The notes: generated by a model from the letters alone, not told the origin. Positions 49,884 to 61,734 are shown, numbered from the stretch's first letter. The stretch is 64,000 nt of DNA from Tetraselmis striata (GCA_006384855.1 VCJN01003119.1:157298-221297), one strand, 5' to 3'. Numbers and translations are program-made.

Positions 49884-52800
49884 TTAGTAGTACATGCGAG
49901 TAGATAAGCGCTTTAGTGGTACCCCTCGTGGAGGATGGAACATGTTGGAGGATGGTATGCGGGCGCAATAGGGGTCGGTAGTGTACCGCTCGGGCTCGGT
50001 GGGATCCTTGAAGATGTCCAGTTGGTGGCCGGGTGGCCAACACATCAAGAAGATCTCACCGTCGGATGTGAAACGGTCACCGGCGCAGTTCCCGCGATTC
50101 TTGCTCCAATAGATCAGCTTGAATCGCATGCCGCGCTCGGAGATGGCGGCCATGGCATGGGGAAGTGCCTGGTCCGTAAGGAACCAGATGAACTTGCAAT
50201 TCTGAAGGCCATCGTTGCAATGATCCACCAAGCTCAGTGTGTTCCTGAATTCCGAAGTCCATGCCGCATCCCAACGCCCAAGTTGAGCCCGTAGTTGTTG
50301 TTTGCGATGAGAAGAGATACGGGCTTCGCTGTGGATGCCACCAACTGCTTGATGTTGTCCCTGTGATTGTCGAAATCACCCTTGATGGCAATGTGCCTGT
50401 AAACAAAAAACAATTCTCTCTTATTTTAGTGACCGCTTTGCGGTTGCCTGCATGACACCGCCAGCCGTGGGGAGGGGGGGAGGGCTACTTTGAAATGAGA
50501 TCGCGCTGATGATGAATCAAATTCCATTGCTGGGCATCTTTTGTCAACGGCGCAGCCTGAGCGCGCTTGCTAAAATAGCCGCTCTTGACTTTCCTAATCC
50601 AATCGTGCCACTTTGGGAAGAGTTTTTGCCGGACCGGAGTGAGCTGGCGCTGTTGCCTCGCAGTTGTGTACGCTATTGTAGCAAAGAAAGTCCTCATGGA
50701 CGACTGCCATTTAAGAGGGTCCTTAGGCGGTGTCCTGCATATGCGAGTGTGTGAAGAGATACCACCTTAATTAGCTTAAGGAATGTCAAATGCGAATTTC
50801 TATATCAAGCCCCACCGGAATTTGGGGAAAATACGCACCACTTCTCTGCCGGAATGGGCTGTAGATACGCCTGGATGTGATCCTCCTTTGACCGGATTAC
50901 GGGGTGGAGCAGGATAGCAAATCCTTGAGCATCGGATTTCTCAAGGTCCGAGGAAATTGCTTTGGTCTAGGTACTGGTCGAGCGCGCAAAGGTATCCCAA
51001 TCCGCGTCTGGATTATAGACACGCACAATAAACGTCAGTTTGCGATAGACAAAGCGACAATACAGCTACGAGGTACGGTTATTTCCTTGGCGCAACCTAC
51101 CGAATTTATGGCCATAGTGGGTGAGGACGACCCCCCTAAGATACTCCACGTTCTTCAGGTGAGTAATGGCGGGAGTGCAAGTGCTGCCGTTTGGAAACAC
51201 CGACAGATTGTCGATGGGATTCATCCGCCGGTCGACCACCCGCCGAATCTGAGCACCACATGACAAGGTTTCTTCAGTGATGATGCATACCATGGTTGAG
51301 GCAGATGGAATGTATGAATACGAGAATGGCACGACTTACCTCTGGATATCCCCACCGTGCATGTGATGTAGCAGTAAGCTCCTTCAGGACTTGCTCGGGG
51401 AAATGCGGCTTGAGGGATTGATAAACTTTCTCCGAGTCTGGGAGGTAGCAATCGATGCCAGCCTGCAATGCCAACATCTTGGTGAAGTGCATGTAGCCCC
51501 TATCAACACCTAGACTTGAAGATCTTGTTGCACTCTCTGATGATGAAGGCATCTTTTTTGTGAGCTGGCTTGGTGGCAGACTTATTTTTCAATCCATCGA
51601 GCAGCTTGAGAATAGATAGAGCCTTGCTCCGGCATTTCCAGACTTCCGCTTTGAAACGCTTCCATGAGCTCCTCGACTGCCTTCCAAATGTCATATTTCC
51701 TCATGACAGTAGCCTTGAAAAGAGCAGCGTGAGATGGCGGACCCAATCGACCTTGAGAAGTAAAGAATGCCAACTGTTTGGATATACAAATGTATTTGTT
51801 GTCTTTTAACATATCTTATCCAACGTGGCCCGATGTCCCCATCCACAGGATGGACGCATGCTTCCATCCACAGCATGGACGCATGAGTCCATCCACAGCA
51901 TGGACACAAGCGAAGATGTTCATCATGTATGACACAGCGACTTGTGAGATGTTTCCTAATCTACAGTATAAATCCATGTCAAACTTAAACTAAAATCTAA
52001 ATAAATAATTATGTAGAGTCGATAATATCTGCTCATATGTTTCAGGATATAAATGTAATTTTAGAAGTTATATGTACTGACTGACACATATCTACATATG
52101 TTTGGGGAGGGGCACTCACGTTTTCTGGATTCCGCTTAAGAGCGAATCCGCAACTCTTCCATAGGTAGCTGAACCTCGAGTACTTCTCCTTCATAACCGG
52201 ATCCGTGACCAGATCGTCCTTGCTCTCGCTACTCCAACACTTGTAGGAGAACTCTTCTTCGTCACACTCACCCTCGAGTCGCTTGTCATCAATCTCGCGC
52301 AGCATCTCGTATTCTTTGCGAAGAAGGCGGAAGTTGTCAAGCAGGGTGTTGACTGTGGTGTTGGCATTGGTGACATTTTGGCGATTGCCGATGTATCTCG
52401 CAACATGCTCATTCAATGCGCAGAGAACGAGGCACTCCCACTTGGATAGCTCCTGCTTGATGGCTTCGATCTCGTTTCGGGAAATCACGAGCTTTGAAGC
52501 CGCCCTTCGGTAGTTACCGACGATGACATAGAAGTTGAATTCCTGATTCATCCTTCCGATCCACTCCTATCATGTGTAAATAAAAACTTTGTTAGCAAAA
52601 ACTGTTTGAGATGGCAAAACGTTGGGAAACTTTGCAGCAATCGTGATCGAGAGTTTCGGGTTGAGCCAATCAACAATAGCCGGGGTAATCATACCTTGGA
52701 CCCGAGATCATCTGTTTTCAACATCTTGCCAACCTACTTTGGCTTCAAGGTCTTAGAACTCGTCTTGTTGGTCACCAGAACAATAAGCTTGCCATGGGAA

Positions 52801-55800
52801 TGGTCCTTGCCGTTGGCATGTGCACGTTGTCGATTCTTAGATTGAGAGCTCAATAACCGGTTTGCCGTATTCTTCCAGCTTTAATCCAAATTTGCAATAC
52901 GGCGTTAGGGTGGCTTATTTACCTCGAACTCAGAAGCCAGGTTGTGGACATGAGGCATGTGGAGCGTACGCGCGGCGAGATCGTCTGTTGGAGGAGAAAG
53001 GACTTCGATTGGTAGCCCGAAAGTTCCAGCCGACCCAGAGCCGCCCAGCACCTGAGTGGAGAACAATAATCAGTTACATGGAAATTACGTTAGCAGCACA
53101 CAGGACATCAACGAATAAGATAGTTGAAAACTTCATGAGCGATGAATGGGCCGATCGCGCATCCTGGCGTTCAGTGTCACGAGGCTTAAAATCTTGACCC
53201 CGGAGCTCGGATGATCGATAAGATGTTGGGATCCATGCGTTGCAAACAAGCCAAGGTAACCATTCAGGAAGGTGTTGAAGAGGTTTGTCTTGGCGTTCTT
53301 CCTCATGAAAGGGACTTTTTTCTTCGCGTGTGTGTTCACAGTTTTTGAAGTCATGACGTCCCGAATGGTGTCTCTTGCGTACCGGGGTTGAAAAGCCACG
53401 CATGGATGTAGCCCCAGATACTCGATAATATCGAAACAGGGGTCGGGTTCATGGATTTCGGAACCAGGCCAGAGATGGCGAATAAGACACCCTCCGTTGA
53501 ATCACCGCTGTCCTTCTTGAATCTGAACAATAGACTATCTGTCCCGCTTATCTCGACTGATGCAACATCACCAAGCTTGATGGGGGAGCAACATGGATAT
53601 ACTCCCCTTGCACCGGCAACAGTGCCGCCTTTGTCACATCTCTCTTCCTTGTCTGCGAAGATAGTCACAATTAGTAAATGGATAATAAAATGAAGACTAT
53701 ATGCATGATATAATTATATCATAAAAATTCACTTTTGTCCAACATAGACACTGGTAACCCTGTGCCGGATTGACGCATGCGTCCATCCACAGCTTGAACG
53801 CATGCGTCCATTTATAGCATGGACGCATGCGTCCATCCACAGCATGGACGCACGCGTCCATCCACAGCATGGACGCATGCGTTCATCCACAGCACAGACG
53901 CATGCTTCCATCCACGGCATGGACGCATGCTTCCATCCACAGCATGGACGCATGAGCCCATCCACACCTGGCCGCATGAGTCGTTCCACGGGATCGCAAT
54001 AATCCGTTGAAGTAATTACTTGTACACATGTGTAACACAAAGAAACCTACCTACGCGAAACATAAATATAGCGACATAAATGTGTTAATATAGTTCCACA
54101 TTTCAATACGTGCAAAACGTGTCTATATGCAATATGTCTGAAATGTAAGGGACTCAGCCATGAATATATATTCGATGGTTAAAGGGCATGTGGAAGCTGT
54201 GATAAGTTACCTTCATACAAGAACACTTGAATAGTGCCGTTGTCAATGTACTTCAAGCACCAGTCGTGGTTTGGCTGTGAAGGAGTCCAATCCAGTGGGC
54301 GCCTGTACTTCACTAGAGCTGGAGCGGTTGACATCCTGAAAGAATGCAAGAAAGAGCTTAGTAGATGGAGGAACTTTCAATAAAAATGGAAGGTAAATAT
54401 GATTTAATTAGCACGAAATAATGTGGCTTGAGTGGTTACCTGAGCTCAGGTGTGTTTGTACTCTGCTTGGATGCGGTCTTTGCCTTTGATGTAGCCTTTG
54501 CCGGCTGTTTTTTTGCCGCGGTCTTTGAGTGCCTATGACAAGCAACAGCGCCGTTGTAAGTGAATGAGTCGATGAATCCATGCGCATCAAGATTCATTCG
54601 AAGAATTAACTTCAATGACAATTCAAACGTACATGTCGACTTGAGCCGCGGCTGATGCATCATGTGTCACCTTCCCTTGCGACGACTCACCGAGTGCCCT
54701 GCAATTTAAACACAAAGCAGCACATACTTATTAGATGTGTTGTCTATTGTATTAGCAATTTTTATTTATGTCGATGTCACCCTTCTACTTACGTTGCAGT
54801 TGATGGGGCGGTGGGCGGCGCTGCCTTCGAGCCGCCTGCGGCAGCCTCTTTTGGAGTTTTTGGCACGGCAGAAGACCTGGAAAATGCATCCGTGTATAAG
54901 TGTCAGAAGGATAACTCATTGCCGCGCGTGCTTTGATTGACACCGACTCGGACAATAAAATGACTATGAAGCGTTCCTTTACGGCGTATAGGGACTTACC
55001 CCACGGGAGCCCGGGCAAATGACTTGTTCGTAGCCTTCTCCTTTGCCGTCTTCGGCTCTTCCGCCGGTAACTTTGAGGCTTGCTTTGCGGCTTTAGACTT
55101 CCTGGGGGACTTTGAAGGCCTACATGACACAGAGCAGCATTTTAGCCACAGAGTGATTTACTGTATATGAGCCGGTGATGTCCAACGACTCAGTCACCGA
55201 GTGCCCCGCCGGCAATTTTAACACAAAGTAGCACATACTTATTAGGTGTGTTGTCTATTGTATTAGCAATTTTTATTTATGTCGATGTCACCCTTCTACT
55301 TACGTTGCAGTTGATGGGGCGGTGGGCGGCGCTGCTTTCGAGCCGCCTGCGGCGGCCTCTTTTGGAGTTTTTGGCACGGCAGAAGACCTGGAAAATGCAT
55401 CCGTGTATAAGTGTCAGAAGGATAACTCATTGCCGCGCGTGCTTTGATTGACACCGACTCGGACATAAAATGACTATGAAGCATCCCTTTACGGCATATA
55501 GGGACTTGCCCCACGGGAGCCAGGGCAGATGACTTGTTCGTAGCCTTCTCCTTTGCCGTCTTCGGCTCTTCCGCCGGTAACTTTGAGGCTTGCTTTGCGG
55601 CTTTAGACTTCTTGGGGGACTTTAAAGGCCTACATGACACAGAGCAGCATTTTAGCCACAGAGCGATTTACTGTATATGAGCCGGTGGTGTCCAACGACT
55701 CAGTCACCGAGTGCCCCGCCGGCAATTTTAACACAAAGTAGCACATACTTATTAGGTGTGTTGTCTATTGTATTAGCAATTTTTATTTATGTCGATGTCA

Positions 55801-58174
55801 CCCTTCTACTTACGTTGCAGTTGATGGGGCGGTGGGCGGCGCTGCCTTCGAGCCGCCTGCGGCGGCCTCTTTTGGAGTTTTTGGCACGGCAGAAGACCTG
55901 GAAAATGCATCCGTGTATTTATAAGTGTCAGAAGGATAACTCATTGCCGCGCGTGCTTTGATTGGCACCGACTCGGACAATAAAATGACTATGAAGCGTT
56001 CCTTTACGGCATATAGGGAATTACCCCACGGGAGCCCGGGCAGGTGACTTGTTCGTAGCCTTCTCCTTTGCCGTCTTCGGCTCTTCGGCCGGTAACTTTG
56101 AGGCTTGCTTTGCGGCTTTAGACTTCTTGGGGGACTTTGAAGGCCTACGTGACACAGAGCAGCATTTTAGCCACAGAGTGATTTACTGTATATGAGCCGG
56201 TGGTGTAAGTTATCAAGGTGTTATCAACCCGAGCAGGTAGTCCTTCCGAATGGAGCAAGCAATCATACCCTGCCGCGGCATGAGTTGGAGTCGCCTTTTC
56301 GGCCTTCTCCGCGGGCTTCTCGGCGACCCTATCATAAGCGCATAGCATTGTATTAGAGGGCCAGGCAGTCATATGAACATTAAAAAACTGCTTTGCTATT
56401 AAAAGACAAGTGATAATTAGAAGTAGAACAGAGTTAGTAATGGACAGGTGGTCGAAGGCCGGTACTTACGGTGGCGGCGAGTCTCCTGCGATGAACCAAG
56501 GCTGCCAAAAATGAAGCAGCTCGGCATGTGTAGGCTTCTCTGGAACAACCTCGCACGGCTTTGGCACTTCCCTGAGTGTCATGCGGAAATATAAGTACAT
56601 ACGATCTCATCTTTGAAACGATGAAAGCAAGTACGCGACGGCATATAAATCAAACGATTGTTAAGTTAGTTAGAGAGTGTCTCCTACATACCTCTGCCTT
56701 GCGAAACATGCCGCTTGGTACCTTGCGACGGCGATGATTTGGTCACTTCGTCCCCACACGGAGGTAATAACATCGAAAGGTGCCCCGGTGTCATTGAACT
56801 TCGTCATCGCACCACCCGATACTATCTCGATGATCTCTTTGATATGGACACCGACCGTTGGCGTGCCGTAGATCGGTCGAGTGTGTTCCCCATTAGAGTA
56901 GGTTAGAAGAAGACACTCGCCGATTTTCCTGTAGAGGCACCAACATCATGACTCAGTTTCTACTATTGCACGGCATAAAAGCATAGGCCGGAAGGCACGC
57001 GAAAAGGTAAAATCAATGGGCAAATAATGGGCAGGCACTTACGGATCACAATCATCGCGACATGCGGGGCCCTCAACATCGCTTGCCTCCTTGCGGCACT
57101 TGCGGAGGAGAGTAGTGGCTTGAGGTTTTGACAAGCAGCCATCCTCGACTGCCGCGTCAAGGTTCTCCCATTTGCCGTTTGTTATGTGACGCACGGCCCG
57201 TTTGACATTGTCGTGCAACAAGTGCGTCCCCATGAAGACGCCCGCGTGAGCGTATGGAAATTCTTGCTGGATAAAGGGCGGGCCCGGGTCGCAATATGCC
57301 ATGTTCCTATATGAAATTTATGACATGGTTGTCACACCTCAGTTATCACACCTAAGGGATGTCGTGTCCCCAAATTGAAGGTGCATGCTGGCGGTACTTG
57401 GGGAGCACTTACCAGGGAATCTCACGGTGATGCGTTCCATACCGAACCGCCGGATTGTCTTTCCTACCCATTTTGAGGTGGGCATCGAAGTACGCTTCCT
57501 GGCCCTCCCTTTTATATAGCCTTTTGAACCGGGTTAGGAGTTTCATCCACCTGCAAACACAAATTTATCCCGATTCTTTAGTAAGATTACGCCGGGAAAG
57601 GCACTTGGGCGAATGAATACTGCTTAGATCGTAAGTAAGGAGGCACTCGAGAAAATCACTTACTCTTCAAGTTCGACGGTGTCGTCAACCTCAGGCGTAC
57701 TGACTGTGGGTGAAGTTGCCTCTGCCACAGTCGGTTTAGTTGCCGTTGGTGGCTCGGGTAGCTGTGTGTCGTGCTCGTCCTCATCTTCGGCTGTGTTAGC
57801 CCTCGCGGATCCCGGAATGGATTCCCTGCCGAATGGGTAGGTAGCCTTAGTTCCCAAATCGAAAGAAGCATGGGAAATCAACAACCCGGCGAGAATGGTT
57901 GATATAAGAAAACAATGAGCGATTTCAACTTACATTGGCTTGGTCTTGCGCCGCTTATTGGTCCAGTCATATGAGAGGTTATCGATGACATCTCTTCCCG
58001 CTGTACGCTTCGCGGCTCTCTCTTCGGCCGACAAGTTTTTATCTCCCGGATCTCCTCGGGTAGGCCGTGAACGTGATGTGCCCTCCGCGGCCAACATTTT
58101 GGCGGAGAAATTTTCCCCTTTGCCCCCTTTCGATCTCGAGGCAGCCGCTCGGAGCGCCTCCAGGTCTGTGCTAC
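49884..58174 (-). CDS. Intron-rich gene, Lys/Ala-rich centre, methyltransferase-like C-terminus
   Basis: About 25 exons with GTAAGT-type donors. Exons with a continuous frame: 57845-57664, 57550-57413, 57306-57043, 56928-56692, 56571-56470, 56328-56269, three Lys/Ala/Pro-rich exon pairs (56144-54793), 54698-54633, 54532-54440 and 54335-54211. An exon at 58174-57934 is coding-like but its junction is out of phase. Later exons: 53652-53089, 53051-52923, 52835-52738, 52552-52120, 51773-51340, 51248-51101, 51007-50839, 50734-50489 and 50396-49884. The later set has single-base gaps in runs at 53384, 53148, 51585 and 50277. The end reads 'KGDFDNHRDNIKQL', 'VSLLIANNNYGLNL', 'WD', 'LIYWSKNRGNCAGDRFTSDG', like N6/N4 amino-methyltransferases around DPPY, here NNNY. 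No SAM-binding FxGxG follows. True start unknown; possible pseudogene. The N-terminal family is unrecognised. Confidence 0.62.
51838..51904. repeat. Palindromic 25-bp minisatellite, site 1
   Basis: About two and a half units of the 'tggacgcatg...tccatccacagca' family, inside an intron of the 49.9-58.2 kb gene. Confidence 0.8.
53772..53992. repeat. Palindromic 25-bp minisatellite, site 2
   Basis: Eight to nine units. The core TGGACGCATGCGTCCA is a perfect 16-bp palindrome; the linker is 'tccacagca'. The outer units are more diverged. It lies in the intron between exons ending 54211 and starting 53652. Confidence 0.92.
54685..56150 (-). repeat. Three tandem 510-515-bp units, each an exon pair
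   Basis: Units begin at about 56146, 55631 and 55121 (minus direction), over 95 percent alike. Each holds one 120-nt exon ('SPKKSKAAKQASKLPAEE') and one 84-nt exon ('SSAVPKTPKEAAAGGSKA'), both phase 2 to phase 2, so any copy number keeps the frame. The exon 'a' donor differs: GTAATT, GCAAGT and GTAAGT in units 1 to 3. Confidence 0.9.
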
Positions 58175-58455
58175 CTGGAGACACGATGGGCTGGTCCAGA
58201 GCATAGTACATGACATACGCATATTGACAAAATAGTAACAATAAAGCATGTCGCACTTTTTCTAAAATTACAATATTGCTTCCATGCTGTGACTGACCGC
58301 ATGGTCCACACGAAACATAATGGGATATCATGCCTCAGAAACACCACACCAGAATATGCTCCCGAAAAGTTTCACAATCGATCACCATATAAGGGCGTTT
58401 TGACTAGACAATTCGCCGACATGTAAATTTATCCAGAATTACGCTTATTTCTACA
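58175..58455. other. AT-rich region upstream of the intron-rich gene
   Basis: No exon is clearly supported; the gene's first exon or promoter may lie here. Confidence 0.35.
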
Positions 58456-59050
58456 GTATTCGAACATTAAATCGGTTCAATAGTCCCATAATTCAGCAAT
58501 TGCAAAATCAGGTAAAATAAACACTTCCTTTCATTCACACAAACAAACGAGCTTAGGTAATCCATAGCTTTAGGTTGGTTTCCTTTGGAAGTATATCGAT
58601 CCACGACACGGACGCTTGCTTCCATTCAAAGCATGGAAGCATGCGTCCATCCACAGCATGGACGCATGCTTCCATCCACAACATGGACGCATATGTCCAG
58701 CTACTGCATGGAAGAATGCTTGTATACACAGGATTCATAACCATTTCTAAAGTATTTGAACATTAAATCGGTTCAATAGTCCCATAATTCAGTGATTGCA
58801 AAATCAGGTAAAATAGACACTTTCTCTCATTCACACAAACAAATGAGCTTATGTAATCCATAGCTTTAGGTTGGTTTCCTTTGGAAGTGTATCGATCCAC
58901 GACACGGACGCTTGCTTCCATCCACAGCATGGAAGCATGTGTCCATCCACAGCATGGACGCATGCTTCCATCCACAGCATGGACGCATGTGTCCATCCAC
59001 AGCATGGACGCATATGTCAAGCTAATGCATGGAATAATGCTTGTATACAC
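58456..59050. repeat. Two tandem copies of a 296-bp unit
   Basis: 'gaacattaaatcggttcaat' starts at about 58462 and again at about 58758, followed by matching sequence through 'gatccacgacacggacgctt' in each. Both copies end in palindromic minisatellite units (58605-58712 and 58905-59020). Confidence 0.9.
58605..58712. repeat. Palindromic 25-bp minisatellite, site 3
   Basis: Four units of the same 25-bp family, with variants 'gcatggaagcatgcgtcca' and 'catatgtcca'. Confidence 0.85.
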
Positions 59051-59162
59051 AGGATTGATAAACGTATCCATGCTCAGCATGGACGCATGCTTCCATCCAC
59101 AGCATGGACACATGCTTCCATCCACAGCATGGACACTTGCTTCCATCCACAGCATGGACACT
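58905..59162. repeat. Palindromic 25-bp minisatellite, site 4
   Basis: About nine units in two runs (58905-59020 and 59065-59162), split by a 45-bp non-matching piece. Confidence 0.9.
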
Positions 59163-59268
59163 AAAGCGACACAAGCGCTCAAGAAAATTATATTAAGAAA
59201 GGCACGATGGACGAGGCTTCTCACCTGTCGCGTTTCAGTTTCAGGTGCGTGGTTCCGTACTCCCGCTC

Positions 59269-60060
59269 TCACCAGGCTTTGTCTGCTGTTGCCCGGGGCA
59301 AGCTATCCTTGGCGAATTCCACATCACCGATATCCACGCACTCATAAGGCCGAGCGCCCGAGTGGCCGCCGCCTGCATGCGCGCAGCATCGCCATCGGCA
59401 CATATCAGTCAGTACAGATAAACGCGGGGACACAGAGAACCCGAGGTTGAGAGGCAAGCTAGCGGCGCAGAACTCGACACTCAGTAATATCAGAGGTGGG
59501 CGGGGATGGGCGAAGTGCGTAGTTGTGGGTCCATGGGCGTTACCTGGCGGTTGACCGGTAGGGGCGTGGGGCAGATGGGGTGACCTTATCCAGCGCTTGA
59601 CCTGCTCGGTCGCGAACCATACCGCATCCAACCATTGTTTAGTTTCAGGCAAAGGAAATGGCAAGGCTCGGTCTCGTGAAAGCGGCGGACCTGTCTTTGC
59701 GGGCTCGACTATCAATAACAGAGGTGGGCGGGGAGGGGCGAAGTGCGAAGTTGTGGGTCCATGGGCGTTACCTGGCGGGTGACTGGTAGGGGCGTGGGGC
59801 AGATGGGGTGGCCTGATCCCGCGCTTGACCTGCTCGGTCGCGAACCATACCGCATCCAACCACAGGTTAGTTTCATGCAAAGGAAATGGCAAAGGCTCGG
59901 CATCGTGAAAGCGGCGGACTTGTCTGGGCGAGCTCGCAAGGAAGTGGATGGTGGTGTTGCGGTTGTGGAGAAGTGAGTTATGAGCTCTCGTCACTTGCCC
60001 TTGGTCAGCAGTTGGGTCCCGATGGCGGCGGCGGCGGCGCCGCCGCCACATGGGTACAGC
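59269..60060 (-). CDS. Hypothetical proline-rich ORF with a 76-codon duplication
   Basis: An open frame on the minus strand continues for 370 codons up to 60381, but only the part below about 60060 looks coding-like. Two 228-bp direct repeats (about 59486-59713 and 59714-59941) give two copies of a 76-residue segment with 'LPFPL', 'WLDAVWFATEQVKR' and 'PPGNAHGPTT'. The repeat length is a multiple of three, so the frame survives. No family was recognised; a retroelement gag-like protein is possible. It may simply be a chance frame in GC-rich repeats. Confidence 0.3.
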   Translation of the reverse strand, partial: AVPMWRRRRRRRHRDPTADQGQVTRAHNSLLHNRNTTIHFLASSPRQVRRFHDAEPLPFPLHETNLWLDAVWFATEQVKRGIRPPHLPHAPTSHPPGNAHGPTTSHFAPPRPPLLLIVEPAKTGPPLSRDRALPFPLPETKQWLDAVWFATEQVKRWIRSPHLPHAPTGQPPGNAHGPTTTHFAHPRPPLILLSVEFCAASLPLNLGFSVSPRLSVLTDMCRWRCCAHAGGGHSGARPYECVDIGDVEFAKDSLPRATADKAW

Positions 60061-60409
60061 ACAAAGTGCTGGCAGCGCGCATATATGACGATAAATATTA
60101 CACCGAATAATACCGTTCGAAGTATTACGGAATGTACTGTATATCATCAATTTCTGTAGTTTACAGTAGTATTGGTTAGTGAAATAAATCCGTACTGTAC
60201 GATGTACTGCGATGATCGGTATGTGAAACGCGTTGACCGGGTGCTCGCAACCACAGATATGGAGGGCAACCTTTGACCGACGAGTCAACATGCTATCCGA
60301 AATACTGCGCAAGGTTTGACTGAGGGCGATCGTGGGGCGGTCCACCATCAGAGTTCTTCTCATTTCACACTCTCTCGCCAACGCTCATCCCAAACCCCCG
60401 TCCTATCCG

Positions 60410-60940
60410 ATGGCGCTCACTTCATCTTCCAAGCCGATTCACGGCACTTGTGTCGTGCCAAATAAACCTCGCAATTCCGGTAAGCTTGGCCAAGCCGAGT
60501 ATCGCTATATTAAGCGCGATGGCGCCATTGGTGAAGGAAAGACCACCGGTTTGAGCTTTCGTCGCGATACCCAAGAGGGCATCCTCTCGTGCGCGTTTGT
60601 TGTTGACTCGCGCGGCCGCAAGGCCGTTCACCCGTGTTGCAAAGGCAGCAAGTGCCTCTTTCGACTCATTGGCTCGCCCCTTGACCCATCGGCACCTACT
60701 GCGGTAGAAGCCCGTTGCGGCGACGAATTCCTATTTGACGTTCGCGAGACCCGAAAGGAGGTGCATGCGGAGGGACAAAATCGCTCACGCGATATCCTCG
60801 CTTCCCGACTCAAGCTCGCGTTCCAACCGGAGGAGTCTTCGCCATCCTTCGTTGAATGTTATTCCTACATTGAGACCTGCGACGACTCGGAGTCGAAGCA
60901 GCAATGGTGGTGGAACAGGCCCAACGGAACCTTCATCCGG
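60410..60940 (+). CDS. Orphan gene, first exon only recognised
   Basis: ATG 60410 opens 177 codons that reach a good donor (gtgagt at 60941) with phase 0. The protein is polar with 'GTCVVPNKPRNSGKLG', a Cys-containing stretch 'AVHPCCKGSKCLFRL', 'DEFLFDVRETRKEVHAEG' and 'QWWWNRPNGTFIR' at the exon end. Codon use is coherent, unlike surrounding repeats. No family was recognised and no following exon was identified before the retroelement at 62 kb, so the gene may be truncated or continue through long introns. If the donor is not used the frame ends at 60964. Confidence 0.45.
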
Positions 60941-61319
60941 GTGAGTGCCTTTCCAGTACTTTAGCCTTCCATTACTCCAGTCGAGTGTGCTCCAACAATG
61001 TATCGACGCAAGTGTCCTTTCTAACAATTGACTAGCCAGGACTCCAAATACCGATCATGAGTAATTATAAAGTTTTTTCTTGGTATGTCTAATGCTGCAC
61101 TAAATTCCTTTGCTGCTTTCAAGCATTCCTAATACTGCCTAGCTCGGATATATTTGTGTCCATCATGTGGCGCGAGCATGTGTCCATGCTAGAAACCGAC
61201 GATTGTTAACATGTCGAGCTTAAGTAATAATACCGTTTTCCTTTGTTCGCACATGTACTGCTGCATTGAATTCATTGCTTGATTTCAAGCAAGACCATTA
61301 TTCTATATAGCTGTAATAT

Positions 61320-61515
61320 GTTTGCGTCCATCCTGTGGATGGACGCATGGCGTTGGGAGAAATAACTGAGTACATCAATTAGTATATTCGAGTTGAGGTA
61401 AAGAGCTACTATCGCATCGAACACCTTACATGGATTTGGTTTTCGTTTTCCCTCTAGAGTCGCCATGCGTCCATCCACAGCATGGACGCAAGGTGCGTCC
61501 ATGCTGTGGATGGTC
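61320..61515. repeat. Palindromic 25-bp minisatellite, sites 5 and 6
   Basis: Single units near 61323-61350 ('gcgtccatcctgtggatgga') and 61463-61512, the latter with units in both orientations. Confidence 0.75.
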
Positions 61516-61734
61516 GCAAGGTGCGTTGTAAGCTTTAGGTGAGAGACTTTAGCATAGGCAAGGAAAAGGTTTGCAGCAAAGGAAATTGTTACAATTTGTC
61601 AAGGCATACACGGCTTTTGTACCTCTATCCGTTTGGCAGTCGGTTTGCATGTAGGCATTTAGGTTCATGTATGCAATCTAGGCTTGTTGTCATCATGGGG
61701 TCGTCGGGTTGTTATGGCTGGTGAAAGCATGGCA

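Noticed and set aside
50839..51007. In-frame TAG within an exon of the intron-rich gene
   Set aside because: A shifted frame gives equally good coding sequence around it, so small indels explain it as well as a nonsense codon; the evidence cannot separate them.
52681..52740. A second tiny intron or a stop-containing exon extension after 52738
   Set aside because: The continuation has a TAG, and a 13-nt intron is impossible. A direct join from the donor at 52737 to the acceptor before 52552 keeps the frame.
53772..59162. CRISPR-like arrays
   Set aside because: Units abut at 25 bp without unique spacers, the sequence is eukaryotic with spliceosomal introns, and no cas gene is present.
60061..60381. 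N-terminal part of the long minus-strand frame above 60060
   Set aside because: AT-rich, with no coding-like codon pattern; it is open by chance and overlaps the promoter of the 60410 gene.
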